The notes: generated from the sequence alone by a model not told the origin. A DNA stretch of 64,000 nucleotides from Paenibacillus sp. FSL R5-0517 (GCF_037974355.1 NZ_CP150235.1:5704001-5768000); one strand, 5' to 3'; positions 43,878 to 52,697 are shown, counted from the stretch's first letter. Made by a program: numbers and translations.

Positions 43878-44111
43878 ATGTACGGAGGTCAAAACCAAGG
43901 TAGCGGTAGCCGCTCCAACAACCTGGTCGTTCCCCAAGCAACTGCAGCATTGCAACAATTGAAAATGGAAGCTGCACAAGAGCTGGGTGTAACTATTCCA
44001 CAAGATGGTTACTACGGTAACTATACTTCCCGTGAGACAGGTTCTCTGGGTGGATACATCACTAAACGTCTGGTGCAAATCGCTGAGCAGCAATTATCGG
44101 GTCGTTCGTAA
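43878..44111 (+). CDS. alpha/beta-type small acid-soluble spore protein
   Basis: The 77-residue spore DNA-binding protein starts MYGGQNQGSGSRSNNLVVPQ and is then nearly identical to the SASP at 40467-40685 from LQQLKMEAAQELGV to KRLVQIAEQ. The main differences are a five-residue N-terminal extension and the last few residues. The ATG at 43878 follows AAGGAGGTGACACAT; the upstream extension of the frame is not coding. Sigma-G-like control implies forespore expression. Confidence 0.95.
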   Translation: MYGGQNQGSGSRSNNLVVPQATAALQQLKMEAAQELGVTIPQDGYYGNYTSRETGSLGGYITKRLVQIAEQQLSGRS

Positions 44112-44145
44112 GCTCGTAATTATTGCTTGAGCTAAGCAGAATCCA

Positions 44146-44178
44146 AAAGCGGCCTTCTTCGGAAGTGCCGCTTTCTCT
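44146..44178 (+). terminator. terminator of the second SASP gene
   Basis: AAAGCGGC and GCCGCTTT enclose a CTTC-TTCG-GAAG tetraloop hairpin, followed by CTCTTGTG. Confidence 0.8.
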
Positions 44179-44189
44179 TGTGTAACGAA

Positions 44190-44600
44190 TTATGAGGTCG
44201 ACTCCATATCAGAATCCTTGTATGTATTGGTTCTAGGGTAACGAATCATGAGACTCGCCATATTGTAATTGGACTCCATTGTTGCATCTACCAGAATCAT
44301 ACCTTGTCTTACTGTGAAGTCGTACGATATTTCGCCATGTGTCCAATTGCGTTTGAATTTCAAAGTTTCCAGTGCCATCGCCCGGAAAGAAGTTCTCTGG
44401 GTTTCGTTTAGTCCCTTCTCTTCCAAATCCATCTGCCCATCCCGTCCAGTTATCGGATTATGTCGAATACCGAACTTCCCAATTACGTTGTTTCGTATTT
44501 GCACAAAAACTACCCCTGAATCTAACCCTGACAACTCATGATCAAGCTCTTTAAATACTAAATCTAACTGACGTGCTAATGAAAGCTGGTCGATTTTCAT
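44190..44600 (-). CDS. conserved hypothetical protein
   Basis: The 136-residue soluble protein has no signal peptide or membrane span. It has a helical N terminus (SLARQLDLVFKELDHELSGL) and then beta-rich sequence (VVFVQIRNNVIGKFGIRHNP, ISYDFTVRQGMILVDATMES). I do not recognise its family. ATG at 44600 follows TAGGAGGAGTGTTATT, and a strong promoter lies upstream, so it is a real gene with an unknown role. Confidence 0.7.
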   Translation of the reverse strand: MKIDQLSLARQLDLVFKELDHELSGLDSGVVFVQIRNNVIGKFGIRHNPITGRDGQMDLEEKGLNETQRTSFRAMALETLKFKRNWTHGEISYDFTVRQGMILVDATMESNYNMASLMIRYPRTNTYKDSDMESTS

Positions 44601-44653
44601 AATAACACTCCTCCTACATGCTTATAGTCCTATGTAACAAGGACTTACGACTC

Positions 44654-44682
44654 ATTATATGACATCATTTGCGCATGTTCAA
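44654..44682 (-). promoter_or_regulatory. sigma-A promoter
   Basis: TTGAAC (44682-44677) and TATAAT (44659-44654) are 17 bp apart and drive the hypothetical gene at 44190-44600. A perfect palindrome AATTGCGCAATT lies further upstream at 44717-44728. Confidence 0.75.
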
Positions 44683-44810
44683 CAAACAACGGCAAACTTG
44701 GGTATTTTTAACTATAAATTGCGCAATTAATTGCCATTTCCCTTCCTTAAAGTGAGTTTTTTCGTTCATTTGCGACAAAATATTTGAGAATCAAAAATAA
44801 GGATTCTGTA

Positions 44811-44860
44811 CAAAAAAAGGCTGCAATCCTGTGTTTGTTAACACGGAATTGCAGCCTTTC
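44811..44860 (-). terminator. terminator of pepF
   Basis: AAAGGCTGCAAT and ATTGCAGCCTTT form a 12-bp stem extended by GTGT/ACAC, followed by TTTTTTT on the minus strand. Confidence 0.9.
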
Positions 44861-44887
44861 ATATATATTCAACCTATTACATTCAAC

Positions 44888-46687
44888 CTATTTTTGGGGT
44901 GCTGTCATCTGCAAAAACTGCTCAATATCGGCAATAACCAAGTCCGCAGCATTTTGCCAGAATTCCGGTTGTGTCAGGTCTGTACCCAGATGTTTCTGAG
45001 CAAGTTCTTCGACCGTCATACGCCCTGTATCTCGTAACAAATCATCATATTTATCTGCAAATGCTGTGCCTTCTTGCTGTGCTCTCGCATAGATTCCCGC
45101 ACTGAACATGTACCCAAACGTGTATGGGAAGTTATAGAATGGCACACCTGTCAGATAGAAATGCAGCTTGGATGCCCAGAAATGTGGATGATCTGATGCA
45201 AGTACACCACAGAACGCTTCCTGCTGAGCATCCACCATTAATTGGGATAGTTCATCCGCGTTAACCAGGCCTTTTTTGCGTTGTTCATAGAAACGATTCT
45301 CAAACAGGAACCGGGCATGGATATTCATAAAGAAAGCCACACTTCGCTGTATCTTGTCTTCCAACAAAGCCAGCTTCTCTTGTTCATCTGTTGCCGCCTG
45401 CACAAGGGCATCTGCTACAATCAATTCAGCAAACGTGGACGCTGTCTCAGCCACATTCATCGCGTAACGTTGATTCAACGCAGGCAACTCTTCCATAATG
45501 TGTTGATGATATCCATGACCAAGTTCATGCGCAAGAGTCGACACATTGGATGGTGTCCCGGAGAAGGTCATGAAAATGCGGGTTGCTTTGCTAAGTGGCA
45601 AAGATGTACAGAATCCACCTGGACGTTTGCCTGGGCGGTCTTCTGATTCGATCCAGCGTTTCTCAAAAGCCATCTCTGCAAACGAGGAGAGCTTAGGACT
45701 GAACTTGGCAAACTGTTCAACGATATTGATAGCTGCCTCATCGTAAGTGATTTTGCCACTCGACTTACCTACAGGGGCGTCTACATCGCTCCAACTGAGC
45801 TTGTCTACCCCGAGCAGTTCTGCCTTGCGCTCCAGATATTGAACAAGTGCAGGTTTGGCACCATTAATTACATCCCACATCGTATCCAGTGTCTGACGGG
45901 ACATCCGGTTGATGGCCAGAGGTTCCTTGAGGATATCATGCCAGCCACGTTTCTCATATAACTTCAGACGGAATCCCGCGAGGTGGTTCAGTGTGTCTGC
46001 GCAGAAATCTTCGACATCCGTCCAAGCCTGTTCCCAGTTTGCAAATACCGTCTCGCGTACATTCCGATCACTATCGCTCAGCTTGTTGGCAGCTTGTCCT
46101 GCCGACAGCATGACCGTTTCCCCATTTTGCTCAAATGGAATGTTCACCTTGCTGACAATCGTGTTATAGAATTTGCCCCAACCATGGTAACCATCCACAC
46201 CCAGATCCAGTGCAAGACCTTCAAGTTCCGGCGACAGCTTCTCACGAGCCAGCGTGCGACTCTCGTTCAGTACAAATGCAAGTGGCTGAATATCCTCCCG
46301 AGCAATCCAGGCGTCCCACACCGAATCTGACGTCTGACTGAGTGTATTATCGAACTTCGATTTGCTGCCGTTCAGCATCGCAGCAATAGAACTGATGGCC
46401 CCCTGAAGCTGGGTTGCCTTCTTGTCCTTCTGGTTTTGCGATGAGAGGCAGGATACAAACGCAGAACCTTCCGATATGCGGACATAACAGCTTTGCAGCA
46501 GTTCCAAAATGGGATCAAAAGCTGTCGTCTCTTCTAATGAAGTCGGTGCAGGTGTTTCGTTCAATAGTTGTTGCAGTTTACGTACATCCTCTTCCAGTTC
46601 AATCAGATACGCAGCGAATGTCTCGGAGGAAGAACCTCCACTAAAAATGGACTCCAGATCCCATACGGGGTGTAATGGCGTTTTCAT
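44888..46687 (-). CDS. pepF: oligoendopeptidase F (M3 family)
   Basis: The 599-residue cytoplasmic zinc metallopeptidase has the H-E-x-x-H motif in VSTLAHELGHGYHQH, with a downstream glutamate in the NVAETASTFAELIV helix. The length matches PepF/M3B proteins. It degrades oligopeptides of roughly 7-17 residues. In Bacillus subtilis the pepF gene (yjbG) is close to the truncated globin gene yjbI, and both occur here within 2 kb. ATG at 46687 has GAGAGGTG at about ten bases. Confidence 0.93.
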   Translation of the reverse strand: MKTPLHPVWDLESIFSGGSSSETFAAYLIELEEDVRKLQQLLNETPAPTSLEETTAFDPILELLQSCYVRISEGSAFVSCLSSQNQKDKKATQLQGAISSIAAMLNGSKSKFDNTLSQTSDSVWDAWIAREDIQPLAFVLNESRTLAREKLSPELEGLALDLGVDGYHGWGKFYNTIVSKVNIPFEQNGETVMLSAGQAANKLSDSDRNVRETVFANWEQAWTDVEDFCADTLNHLAGFRLKLYEKRGWHDILKEPLAINRMSRQTLDTMWDVINGAKPALVQYLERKAELLGVDKLSWSDVDAPVGKSSGKITYDEAAINIVEQFAKFSPKLSSFAEMAFEKRWIESEDRPGKRPGGFCTSLPLSKATRIFMTFSGTPSNVSTLAHELGHGYHQHIMEELPALNQRYAMNVAETASTFAELIVADALVQAATDEQEKLALLEDKIQRSVAFFMNIHARFLFENRFYEQRKKGLVNADELSQLMVDAQQEAFCGVLASDHPHFWASKLHFYLTGVPFYNFPYTFGYMFSAGIYARAQQEGTAFADKYDDLLRDTGRMTVEELAQKHLGTDLTQPEFWQNAADLVIADIEQFLQMTAPQK

Positions 46688-46805
46688 TTAATAAGGCACC
46701 TCTCTCTATAAATTGGATGGTTAGGATTGAATTAAAAACTGGTTTTCTGTTCACTGTATCTCTATACTAGAGAAATACTTATAGTATCTTTCAGGAGGTA
46801 AACGT

Positions 46806-46976
46806 ATGAAACCTTTACAAGTATCGGCTGATACAGCCGTCAAATTAGCAGAATCCTTGGGCGTACCTTTGGAACATCTGATGCACATGCCCCAACATAT
46901 CCTAATGCAGAAGATTGCGGAACTCGCCAAACAAGAAGCCTCCAAACCTTCCGCACCAGAAGGCGAACAAGAATGA
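46806..46976 (+). CDS. yycC: YycC family small protein
   Basis: The 56-residue protein begins MKPLQVSADTAVKLAESLGV and continues with LEHLMHMPQHILMQKIAELA, the pattern of YycC proteins of unknown function. The ATG is preceded by AGGAGGTAAACGT. It is translationally coupled to the next gene: its TGA overlaps the next ATG as ATGA. It is divergent from pepF. Confidence 0.8.
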   Translation: MKPLQVSADTAVKLAESLGVPLEHLMHMPQHILMQKIAELAKQEASKPSAPEGEQE

Positions 46977-47206
46977 TTCCCTTTGAGAACAGCTGGCCTT
47001 ACGATATTGTGATGGGAGACATCTATGTACAGCAATGTCCCTACTGTCATGCAAGCAACGTGCTGCTCCCCCTCAAACCGAAAGAGCTTGTGCGCATCCG
47101 CGAAGGCAAAAAGAAATTACTCGTCTTTCCCTGCTGTAATACCAGCATGACCGTGATCGACAATGACAGTGACTATTTGTTATCCAGCCGTCCTGTCCGT
47201 AACTAA
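46973..47206 (+). CDS. small zinc-ribbon-like protein
   Basis: The 77-residue protein has a CPYCHAS knuckle near residue 22 and a CCNTSMTVID knuckle near residue 54, which together could bind one zinc. A basic segment (IREGKKKLLVFP) lies between them. I do not recognise a named family. The start overlaps the yycC stop (ATGA), so the two small proteins are made together. Confidence 0.75.
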   Translation: MIPFENSWPYDIVMGDIYVQQCPYCHASNVLLPLKPKELVRIREGKKKLLVFPCCNTSMTVIDNDSDYLLSSRPVRN

Positions 47207-47218
47207 TGTAAGATCAAC

Positions 47219-47950
47219 CTAGAGGGGGCTGCGCTTCGCAGCCTCTTTGTCTGCTTCAAGCATCTCTTCAGGCAGCTCCATCTTACCGGAGATCATCTGT
47301 TCACGCAGCACGGCCCATTGTTCCCTTGAAGCACGAATCATGGCCGCATCGGTGATCCGCTTGTCATGAATGACCTTGCTGAACCATTGCACTGCTTCAT
47401 TAAACCGTCCTACCCTGCGGTTCAATTCCCCGAGTAAATACAACAGTTTGGCTTCATTGCCACCTGTTCCCTCCCGTTCGAACACCTTCACATAAGCTTC
47501 AAGGCTAAATTCGAGAAAGCGATGTTCCTGTGCATGGTCCTCCATATAACGATACAACCAAGCTATATGATGTAACAGACCAGCGACGACACGGTCTTTC
47601 TCCTGGATAACCTGTGCACACAGCAAGGCAAGCTTGTACGTAGCCAGCGCCTGGTCCAGTGTCCGAGCTCCGCTATAGTCACGTTTTACCCAGCGATTAC
47701 CGATCTGTTCCTTAAAAGCCTTGCGTTGAGCATCATTCAAATGCTCCGTTGCGTTCTCCGTGGAAGCAAACCCGCACTGTGGACAGATGCGAACCACATA
47801 AAAATCCGGATTCTCCAGCTTGTAGTAGGCACAAAAATCTGAATCTGTCCGGTAGGGCCTTTTCAAACTCGGTCTTACCCGTGAAGTGTCATACTCGGTT
47901 TCGCAATAATGACAAGTCACTTTCACCTTATATAGCGGCTCTAATTCCAA
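47219..47950 (-). CDS. DUF2225 family protein
   Basis: The 243-residue protein begins with two CxxC pairs (VTCHYCETEYDT and RICPQCGFAST) forming a probable zinc site, then a helical TPR-like region (LALLCAQVIQEKDRVVAGLL, LGELNRRVGRFNEAVQWF). This is the DUF2225 architecture. The function is unknown. The TTG start at 47950 lies ten bases after GAGGG. Its stop is 13 bp from the convergent zinc-ribbon gene. Confidence 0.82.
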   Translation of the reverse strand: MELEPLYKVKVTCHYCETEYDTSRVRPSLKRPYRTDSDFCAYYKLENPDFYVVRICPQCGFASTENATEHLNDAQRKAFKEQIGNRWVKRDYSGARTLDQALATYKLALLCAQVIQEKDRVVAGLLHHIAWLYRYMEDHAQEHRFLEFSLEAYVKVFEREGTGGNEAKLLYLLGELNRRVGRFNEAVQWFSKVIHDKRITDAAMIRASREQWAVLREQMISGKMELPEEMLEADKEAAKRSPL

Positions 47951-47993
47951 TCTATTCCATCCCTCTCCCGTACGCTTATAATCATATTCGGAA

Positions 47994-48371
47994 CTACGGT
48001 GTATTCACAAAATGATGTGCAGGCCCGGATAAACGCTGCAGGATAAACGAGTGCAAAGGCTCCTCCACACCGATCTGTGTTAAGGCTTGATCCATACATG
48101 CAAGCCAAGCCTCAGCGCGTTCAACGGTCACTTCAAAATGCATATGACGGGCACGCATCATCGGATGTCCGAACGCCTCGGAAAACAGCCCTGGTCCTCC
48201 AAAAAACTGAGACAAAAACATATACTGCTTGTCGATAACCGGCTGAATATCTTCCGGGAAAAGCGGAGCCAGTTGCTCGTTCTGCTGAACGATTGGATAG
48301 AAGGCCTCAACCAGTGCGCGAACACCTTTCTCACCGCCAAGATTGTCATAAATACTCAAACTGGGATTCAT
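47994..48371 (-). CDS. truncated hemoglobin, group II (YjbI-like)
   Basis: The 125-residue 2-on-2 globin starts SIYDNLGGEKGVRALVEAFY, with the FY pair of the B helix. The proximal histidine is in MMRARHMHFEV, and the WG8-like tryptophan that marks group II is in AEAWLACMDQAL. Such globins bind O2 or NO and often act in oxidative or nitrosative stress. ATG at 48371 follows AAAGGGGAATCAGACGA. It lies just upstream of the DUF2225 gene on the same strand and may be co-transcribed with it. Confidence 0.9.
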   Translation of the reverse strand: MNPSLSIYDNLGGEKGVRALVEAFYPIVQQNEQLAPLFPEDIQPVIDKQYMFLSQFFGGPGLFSEAFGHPMMRARHMHFEVTVERAEAWLACMDQALTQIGVEEPLHSFILQRLSGPAHHFVNTP

Positions 48372-48496
48372 TCGTCTGATTCCCCTTTCTGATGTCGAAT
48401 TTTGCCATATATTACACGTTCCGTGAACATTGTGAAAACAGTAACAATATCCAGGCCACAGAAGCCTTTATCTCCATTCTATCAAAAAAAACCAAA

Positions 48497-48556
48497 AAGT
48501 CCTATATAACATGAAATCATCAGGACGCATTCCCTGCCATCTGTATATAGGACCTT
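48497..48556 (-). other. long-loop hairpin followed by T tracts
   Basis: GTCCTATATA (48499-48508) and TATATAGGAC (48544-48553) form a 10-bp stem with a 35-nt loop that can pair internally. On the minus strand TTTTTGGTTTTTTTT follows. It stands 20 bp past a conventional terminator, so it could be a second terminator or a small structured RNA. Confidence 0.4.
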
Positions 48557-48572
48557 CTTCGGAACCTAACAC

Positions 48573-48602
48573 AAAAAAAGCGCCAACCACATAGGTTGGC
48601 GC
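48573..48602 (-). terminator. terminator of the 54-residue membrane protein gene
   Basis: GCGCCAACC and GGTTGGCGC form a 9-bp perfect stem, followed by TTTTTTTG on the minus strand. Confidence 0.85.
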
Positions 48603-48615
48603 ATTAGATATTCCA

Positions 48616-48780
48616 TTAATAACTCCGCCAGTCCTCTTCCTCAGAGCGTACTAGCGAGGCACGTATCACATATACAAAAGCACAGACCAGGATTCCGGTG
48701 ACAAGACTCATGATCATCACTCCATCCGATTTGAATTCCACCTTGGAGACAATTAGGTGACGTTCAGGCGTTTTTCTCAT
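48616..48780 (-). CDS. small single-span membrane protein
   Basis: A 54-codon frame starts with ATG at 48780 (MRKTPERHLIVSKVEF) and contains one hydrophobic helix (VMIMSLVTGILVCAFVYVI). It ends with an acidic/aromatic tail (RSEEEDWRSY). A strong terminator stands 14 bp after the stop codon, which argues for a real gene. The ribosome site for ATG 48780 is weak. GGAG before an internal ATG (MSLVTG) gives a shorter 31-residue alternative. The family is unknown. Confidence 0.6.
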   Translation of the reverse strand: MRKTPERHLIVSKVEFKSDGVMIMSLVTGILVCAFVYVIRASLVRSEEEDWRSY

Positions 48781-48814
48781 TTTAGCACACATCACTCAAA
48801 AACACAGCCACTTT

Positions 48815-48828
48815 TGCAAGCGCTTTCT
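48815..48828. promoter_or_regulatory. candidate CcpA catabolite-responsive element
   Basis: TGCAAGCGCTTTCT matches the cre consensus except for the last base. It lies about 35 bp upstream of the small membrane protein gene and within the divergent region facing ylbJ. Confidence 0.5.
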
Positions 48829-48932
48829 ACGTATAATTTTGTACTGTTTGTCCACTTTTTTTCATATATTGATGGCAATAGCATCACAGATTTCCGCACA
48901 CCGACCATTCCAAAAGTAAAGGAGAAGAATTC

Positions 48933-50186
48933 ATGGCTGCTTCACAACGACTCACCCATGTCCTGGTCACACTCGCTCTCCTGATCCTTTGTGTGTTAAT
49001 GGTCTTGTATCCAGCGGAAACCTGGCATGCAGGTGTACGCGGACTGTCCATCTGGTGGGACGTATTGTTTCCCTCCCTTTTTCCTTTTTTGGTGCTGTCC
49101 GAGCTGCTGCTCGGCTTTGGCATTGTTCATTTTCTGGGTACCTTGCTGAATCCACTGATGCGTCCATTGTTTCGTGTTCCCGGAAGCGGTGGTTTTGTAT
49201 TTGCCGTGAGCTGTGCATCCGGTTATCCTACAGGGGCGAAACTGACCGCACAGTTATGGGAACAAAAGCTGGTTACCCGGGAAGAAGGAGAACGGCTCGT
49301 TGCCTTCACCACATCCTCCGATCCGATCTTCATGATTGGAGCCGTATCGGTTGGGTTCTTCCATAATGTCGCCATTGCTCCGCTATTGGTTGCAAGTCAT
49401 TACGCTGCAGCTTTTCTGGTGGGTATGCTCATGCGTTTTCACGGGGGTACAGCGAAAGGCTCACAGCCAGACATCTCTTCTGCATCTCCATCGGAGCAAA
49501 TACCTAGAAACAGACTGGTCCGGGCCATCTATGCAATGCATGAGGCAAGAAAGGCTGACGGACGGGTATTCGGTGAACTGCTGCGCCACGCCGTCTCCTC
49601 ATCCCTTCGCCTTATTATTATCGTAGGAGGGCTGGTTGTATTCTTCTCGGTCATAATGGAGTTGCTTGTACAGACCGGTTGGCTTGGCGGATTATACGGC
49701 ATAACCGAGCAACTGCTTCGATATAGCGGACTTCCTCCATCCTTATCTCCTAGCTTGGTCGGGGGGCTATTTGAAGTCACACTGGGGGCCAAAGAGGCCG
49801 GAGGTGTCAGCACTTCCATTCCACTGATATATAAAGTGGCGGCAGCAGCCTTTGTTCTCTCCTGGGGCGGATTATCCGTCCATGCACAGATTATGAGTAT
49901 TCTTAGCAACACCCCCATGAGATATGGTCCCTTTTTATTTGCCAGAGCGATTCATGCGCTAATCGCACCTGTGCTGGTCCTGCTATTGTGGACCCCCATG
50001 ATGGGGCGTTCCGCTTCACCCGTTCTCATGGAGCCTGGTGTAATCCCATCGTTATCGACGTATACACCGGACTGGGGACTGATCGTCCTGACGGGGGTCA
50101 TTGTTTTTGCGAGTATCATTATGTTGTTGTTATTGCTTACGATATTAAGTTATATCTTCAAGCCAAGACGACATGTCAAAAAATAA
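48933..50186 (+). CDS. ylbJ: sporulation integral membrane protein YlbJ
   Basis: The 417-residue polytopic protein has about eight spans and the YlbJ pattern: WWDVLFPSLFPFLVLSELLL, SCASGYPTGAKLTAQLW, TTSSDPIFMIGAVSVGFF and ALSWGGLSVHAQ-like SWGGLSVHAQI. In Bacillus, ylbJ is a sigma-E gene required for heat-resistant spores. The nucleoside-transporter-like gate motifs suggest a channel or carrier. ATG at 48933 follows AAAGGAGAAGAATTC. A sigma-E promoter could not be fixed with confidence. Confidence 0.92.
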   Translation: MAASQRLTHVLVTLALLILCVLMVLYPAETWHAGVRGLSIWWDVLFPSLFPFLVLSELLLGFGIVHFLGTLLNPLMRPLFRVPGSGGFVFAVSCASGYPTGAKLTAQLWEQKLVTREEGERLVAFTTSSDPIFMIGAVSVGFFHNVAIAPLLVASHYAAAFLVGMLMRFHGGTAKGSQPDISSASPSEQIPRNRLVRAIYAMHEARKADGRVFGELLRHAVSSSLRLIIIVGGLVVFFSVIMELLVQTGWLGGLYGITEQLLRYSGLPPSLSPSLVGGLFEVTLGAKEAGGVSTSIPLIYKVAAAAFVLSWGGLSVHAQIMSILSNTPMRYGPFLFARAIHALIAPVLVLLLWTPMMGRSASPVLMEPGVIPSLSTYTPDWGLIVLTGVIVFASIIMLLLLLTILSYIFKPRRHVKK

Positions 50187-50290
50187 GTCGCTCATTCATC
50201 TATATTTAACTGAATATGCTTCCAAACGTTGTGTTCTTCCGCGGAATTGATTATCATCGGTAGTATAATGACCACAAAGGAGCTTTCATC

Positions 50291-51094
50291 TTGAGATACT
50301 ATGTTCAAGACCGCGGAGACCAGTTATCGATTGATCTCAGTCAGCAGTTTCATGCGCTGGCGAAGGAAGAAGGGTTCAAGCTGGATGCAGAATCGCCGGA
50401 GATTGTCATCTCCATCGGGGGCGATGGTACGATGCTGCAGGCATTTCACAATTTCATCGACCGTATTCCGGATATTGCTTTTGTTGGGGTTCATACAGGC
50501 CATCTCGGCTTTTATGCCGATTGGAAGAAGGAAGAATTACGGGAATTAGTCAGGCTGATGAGTGGCAAGGGAGATCCGGAGCGTCTCAAACCACGCATTG
50601 TCCAATATCCGCTGTTGGAGCTTGAGATTCGGAAAAAGTCGGGGAATTCCTCTTACATCGCTCTTAATGAATTTACGTTAAAAGGTGTAGACGGTACCGT
50701 CGTGGCCCAGGTCGATATTAACGACGTGACATTCGAGATGTTCCGTGGCGATGGAATCTGTGTATCCACGCCTTCAGGCAGCACGGCATACAACAAGGCC
50801 CTTGGCGGTGCAATGGTTCATCCGACCATCGAGGCTATTCAGATTGCGGAGATTGCTTCAATTAATAACCGGGTCTATCGGACACTTGGTTCACCGGTTA
50901 TTTTGCCCAAGCATCATCATTGTGATATTTTCTCCCGCAAGGATCAGCGGTTATTGATGACGATTGATCATGTGAATGTGATGGTGGAGGATCTGATATC
51001 TGTCCGTTGTCAGGTATCCAGTCACAAGGTCAGTTTCGCGCGTTTCCGTCCTTATCCATTCTGGAACCGGGTTCGCACGGCATTTCTTGACTAA
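50291..51094 (+). CDS. nadK: NAD kinase
   Basis: The 267-residue enzyme phosphorylates NAD to NADP. The catalytic GGDGT motif is in IVISIGGDGTMLQAF, the NE/D motif in YIALNEFTLKG, and the conserved TPSGSTAYNKALGG loop is present. The TTG start at 50291 has AAAGGAG eight bases upstream and gives the usual MRYYVQDRGDQ N terminus. It supplies NADP for the Zwf/Gnd branch encoded 5 kb away, though they are not co-transcribed. Confidence 0.95.
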   Translation: MRYYVQDRGDQLSIDLSQQFHALAKEEGFKLDAESPEIVISIGGDGTMLQAFHNFIDRIPDIAFVGVHTGHLGFYADWKKEELRELVRLMSGKGDPERLKPRIVQYPLLELEIRKKSGNSSYIALNEFTLKGVDGTVVAQVDINDVTFEMFRGDGICVSTPSGSTAYNKALGGAMVHPTIEAIQIAEIASINNRVYRTLGSPVILPKHHHCDIFSRKDQRLLMTIDHVNVMVEDLISVRCQVSSHKVSFARFRPYPFWNRVRTAFLD

Positions 51095-51106
51095 AATAAA
51101 GACACC

Positions 51107-51142
51107 AAAAAAGCGGTCCTTCTCAGGAACCGCTTTTTGTTT
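51107..51142. terminator. bidirectional terminator between nadK and yutD
   Basis: AAAAAGCGGT and ACCGCTTTTT form a 10-bp stem. The yutD stop codon (51123-51125) falls within the loop side of the hairpin, so the convergent genes share one terminator. Confidence 0.9.
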
Positions 51143-51560
51143 TGGCTTGAGGCTGATCTTTGCTCTTCTGGAGCACAAAATACGCACAGCCAAAGTTACA
51201 ATATTCATTGATATAGTCCACCATGCTGGCGATCGTGGAATCCTTCGTCGCTTTCGGATGGTTATCACGGTAAAAACCTTTTAATCTTAACTGGCTATAA
51301 CCCCAGTCTCCGATAATATAATCATAACGCTCCAGCACCTCACTGTAACGATCACGGAAGACCTCTGGATTCCAGCCCTCTTTGTGGTTCTGGACGATTT
51401 CATAGTTTTTGCCGCCGATCTGTACAATGACCGGTTCTTTGGGCTTTTCTTCAACCGATTCAACAACAGATTCTTGAACTGGCTCCTGGATCTGCTCCTG
51501 GAGTTGGTCCTGAATCTGTTCTGTGCTTTTTTCTTCTTCCAATCCGGTATCCTCCATCAC
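51123..51560 (-). CDS. yutD: YutD family protein
   Basis: The 145-residue protein has a Q/E-rich, probably disordered N-terminal third (residues 1-45). The YutD domain follows (YEIVQNHKEGWNPEVFRDRY, YIIGDWGYSQLRLKGFY, YINEYCNFGCAYFVL). The function is unknown. Its GTG start overlaps the lipA stop (GTGATG), so it is coupled to lipA, as in the Bacillus lipA-yut region. The Q/E-rich extension is longer than I would expect for the family. Confidence 0.9.
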   Translation of the reverse strand: MMEDTGLEEEKSTEQIQDQLQEQIQEPVQESVVESVEEKPKEPVIVQIGGKNYEIVQNHKEGWNPEVFRDRYSEVLERYDYIIGDWGYSQLRLKGFYRDNHPKATKDSTIASMVDYINEYCNFGCAYFVLQKSKDQPQAKTKSGS

Positions 51561-52456
51561 GCGTGTGTTGCCGCCTGTTCAGCATGTTTGGTGGCCGATT
51601 TCACCTGTTCATGCGCATGGTAGGAGCTGCGTACCATCGGGCCGGACTCGACGTGGCTAAAACCACGTTTTAATCCTTCCTGTTTCAATGCAGCGAACTC
51701 CTCTGGCGGATAATACTTTTCAACATACAGATGTTTCTCGGATGGCTGCAAATATTGACCAATCGTCATAATATCACAGTCTACCGCACGAAGATCATCC
51801 ATGGTTGATAAAATTTCATTATATTCCTCACCTACACCAAGCATAATGCTTGATTTCGTTGGGATGTTAGGTTGCATTTCTTTGGCACGAGCAAGCAATT
51901 CCAGTGAACGTTTATATTTTGCCTTGGCACGCACTTTGTCTGACAACCGCTCAACCGTCTCAATATTGTGATTCAGAATGTCCGGTTTGGCATCCATTAC
52001 AATCTGCAAAGATTCCCGATCGCCCAGAAAGTCTGGAATGAGCACTTCAACGCTGCACAATGGCAACCGCCGCCGTACGGCCTTAACTGTCTCTGCAAAA
52101 ATTGTAGCTCCTCCATCCTTCAGATCATCACGGGCTACACTTGTAATGACGCAATGTTGCAGATTCATCTGCTCTGCTGCTTCCGCCACACGTTCTGGTT
52201 CCTGCAAATCAAGCTCCGTTGGCAAGCCTGTATTCACCGCGCAAAAACGGCATGCCCTTGTGCAAATATCGCCCAATATCATAAAAGTGGCCGTTCGATT
52301 GGCCCAGCATTCATAAATATTCGGACACCGCGCTTCCTCACATACCGTATGCAGCGTTTTGGAACGCATCATCGTTTTCATTTCCTGATAGTTATCGCCG
52401 GTTGTCAATTTGATCCGAATCCAATCCGGCTTCGGTTCTTTAACACGTTTTGCCAA
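51557..52456 (-). CDS. lipA: lipoyl synthase
   Basis: The 299-residue radical SAM enzyme inserts two sulfurs into octanoyl chains on lipoate-dependent enzymes. The auxiliary-cluster cysteines are in TVCEEARCPNIYECW, the SAM cluster in CTRACRFCAV, and the conserved end in ESGPMVRSSYHA. The TTG start at 52456 has GAAGG eight bases upstream. It overlaps yutD downstream. Confidence 0.96.
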   Translation of the reverse strand: MAKRVKEPKPDWIRIKLTTGDNYQEMKTMMRSKTLHTVCEEARCPNIYECWANRTATFMILGDICTRACRFCAVNTGLPTELDLQEPERVAEAAEQMNLQHCVITSVARDDLKDGGATIFAETVKAVRRRLPLCSVEVLIPDFLGDRESLQIVMDAKPDILNHNIETVERLSDKVRAKAKYKRSLELLARAKEMQPNIPTKSSIMLGVGEEYNEILSTMDDLRAVDCDIMTIGQYLQPSEKHLYVEKYYPPEEFAALKQEGLKRGFSHVESGPMVRSSYHAHEQVKSATKHAEQAATHA

Positions 52457-52697
52457 TGCATAAACCTTCTTTCTAACTGAAGTTAGGCTGTTGCTCGGAA
52501 CATATTATACCATGAAAGCGTTGGAAAAACCCCCATTTGTCACATCTTGTGCATTCATGCCCGATATGGACAATTTGGTTCATTCGATTCATCACAAGTG
52601 CTTACATGGATAAAACGAGAACTTTTGAAGAACGCTAACCTTTAGCTTGGTTCATCGGGTACCTTGTATCATTCTATTGGAAAGGGGCTGCTTCCCA

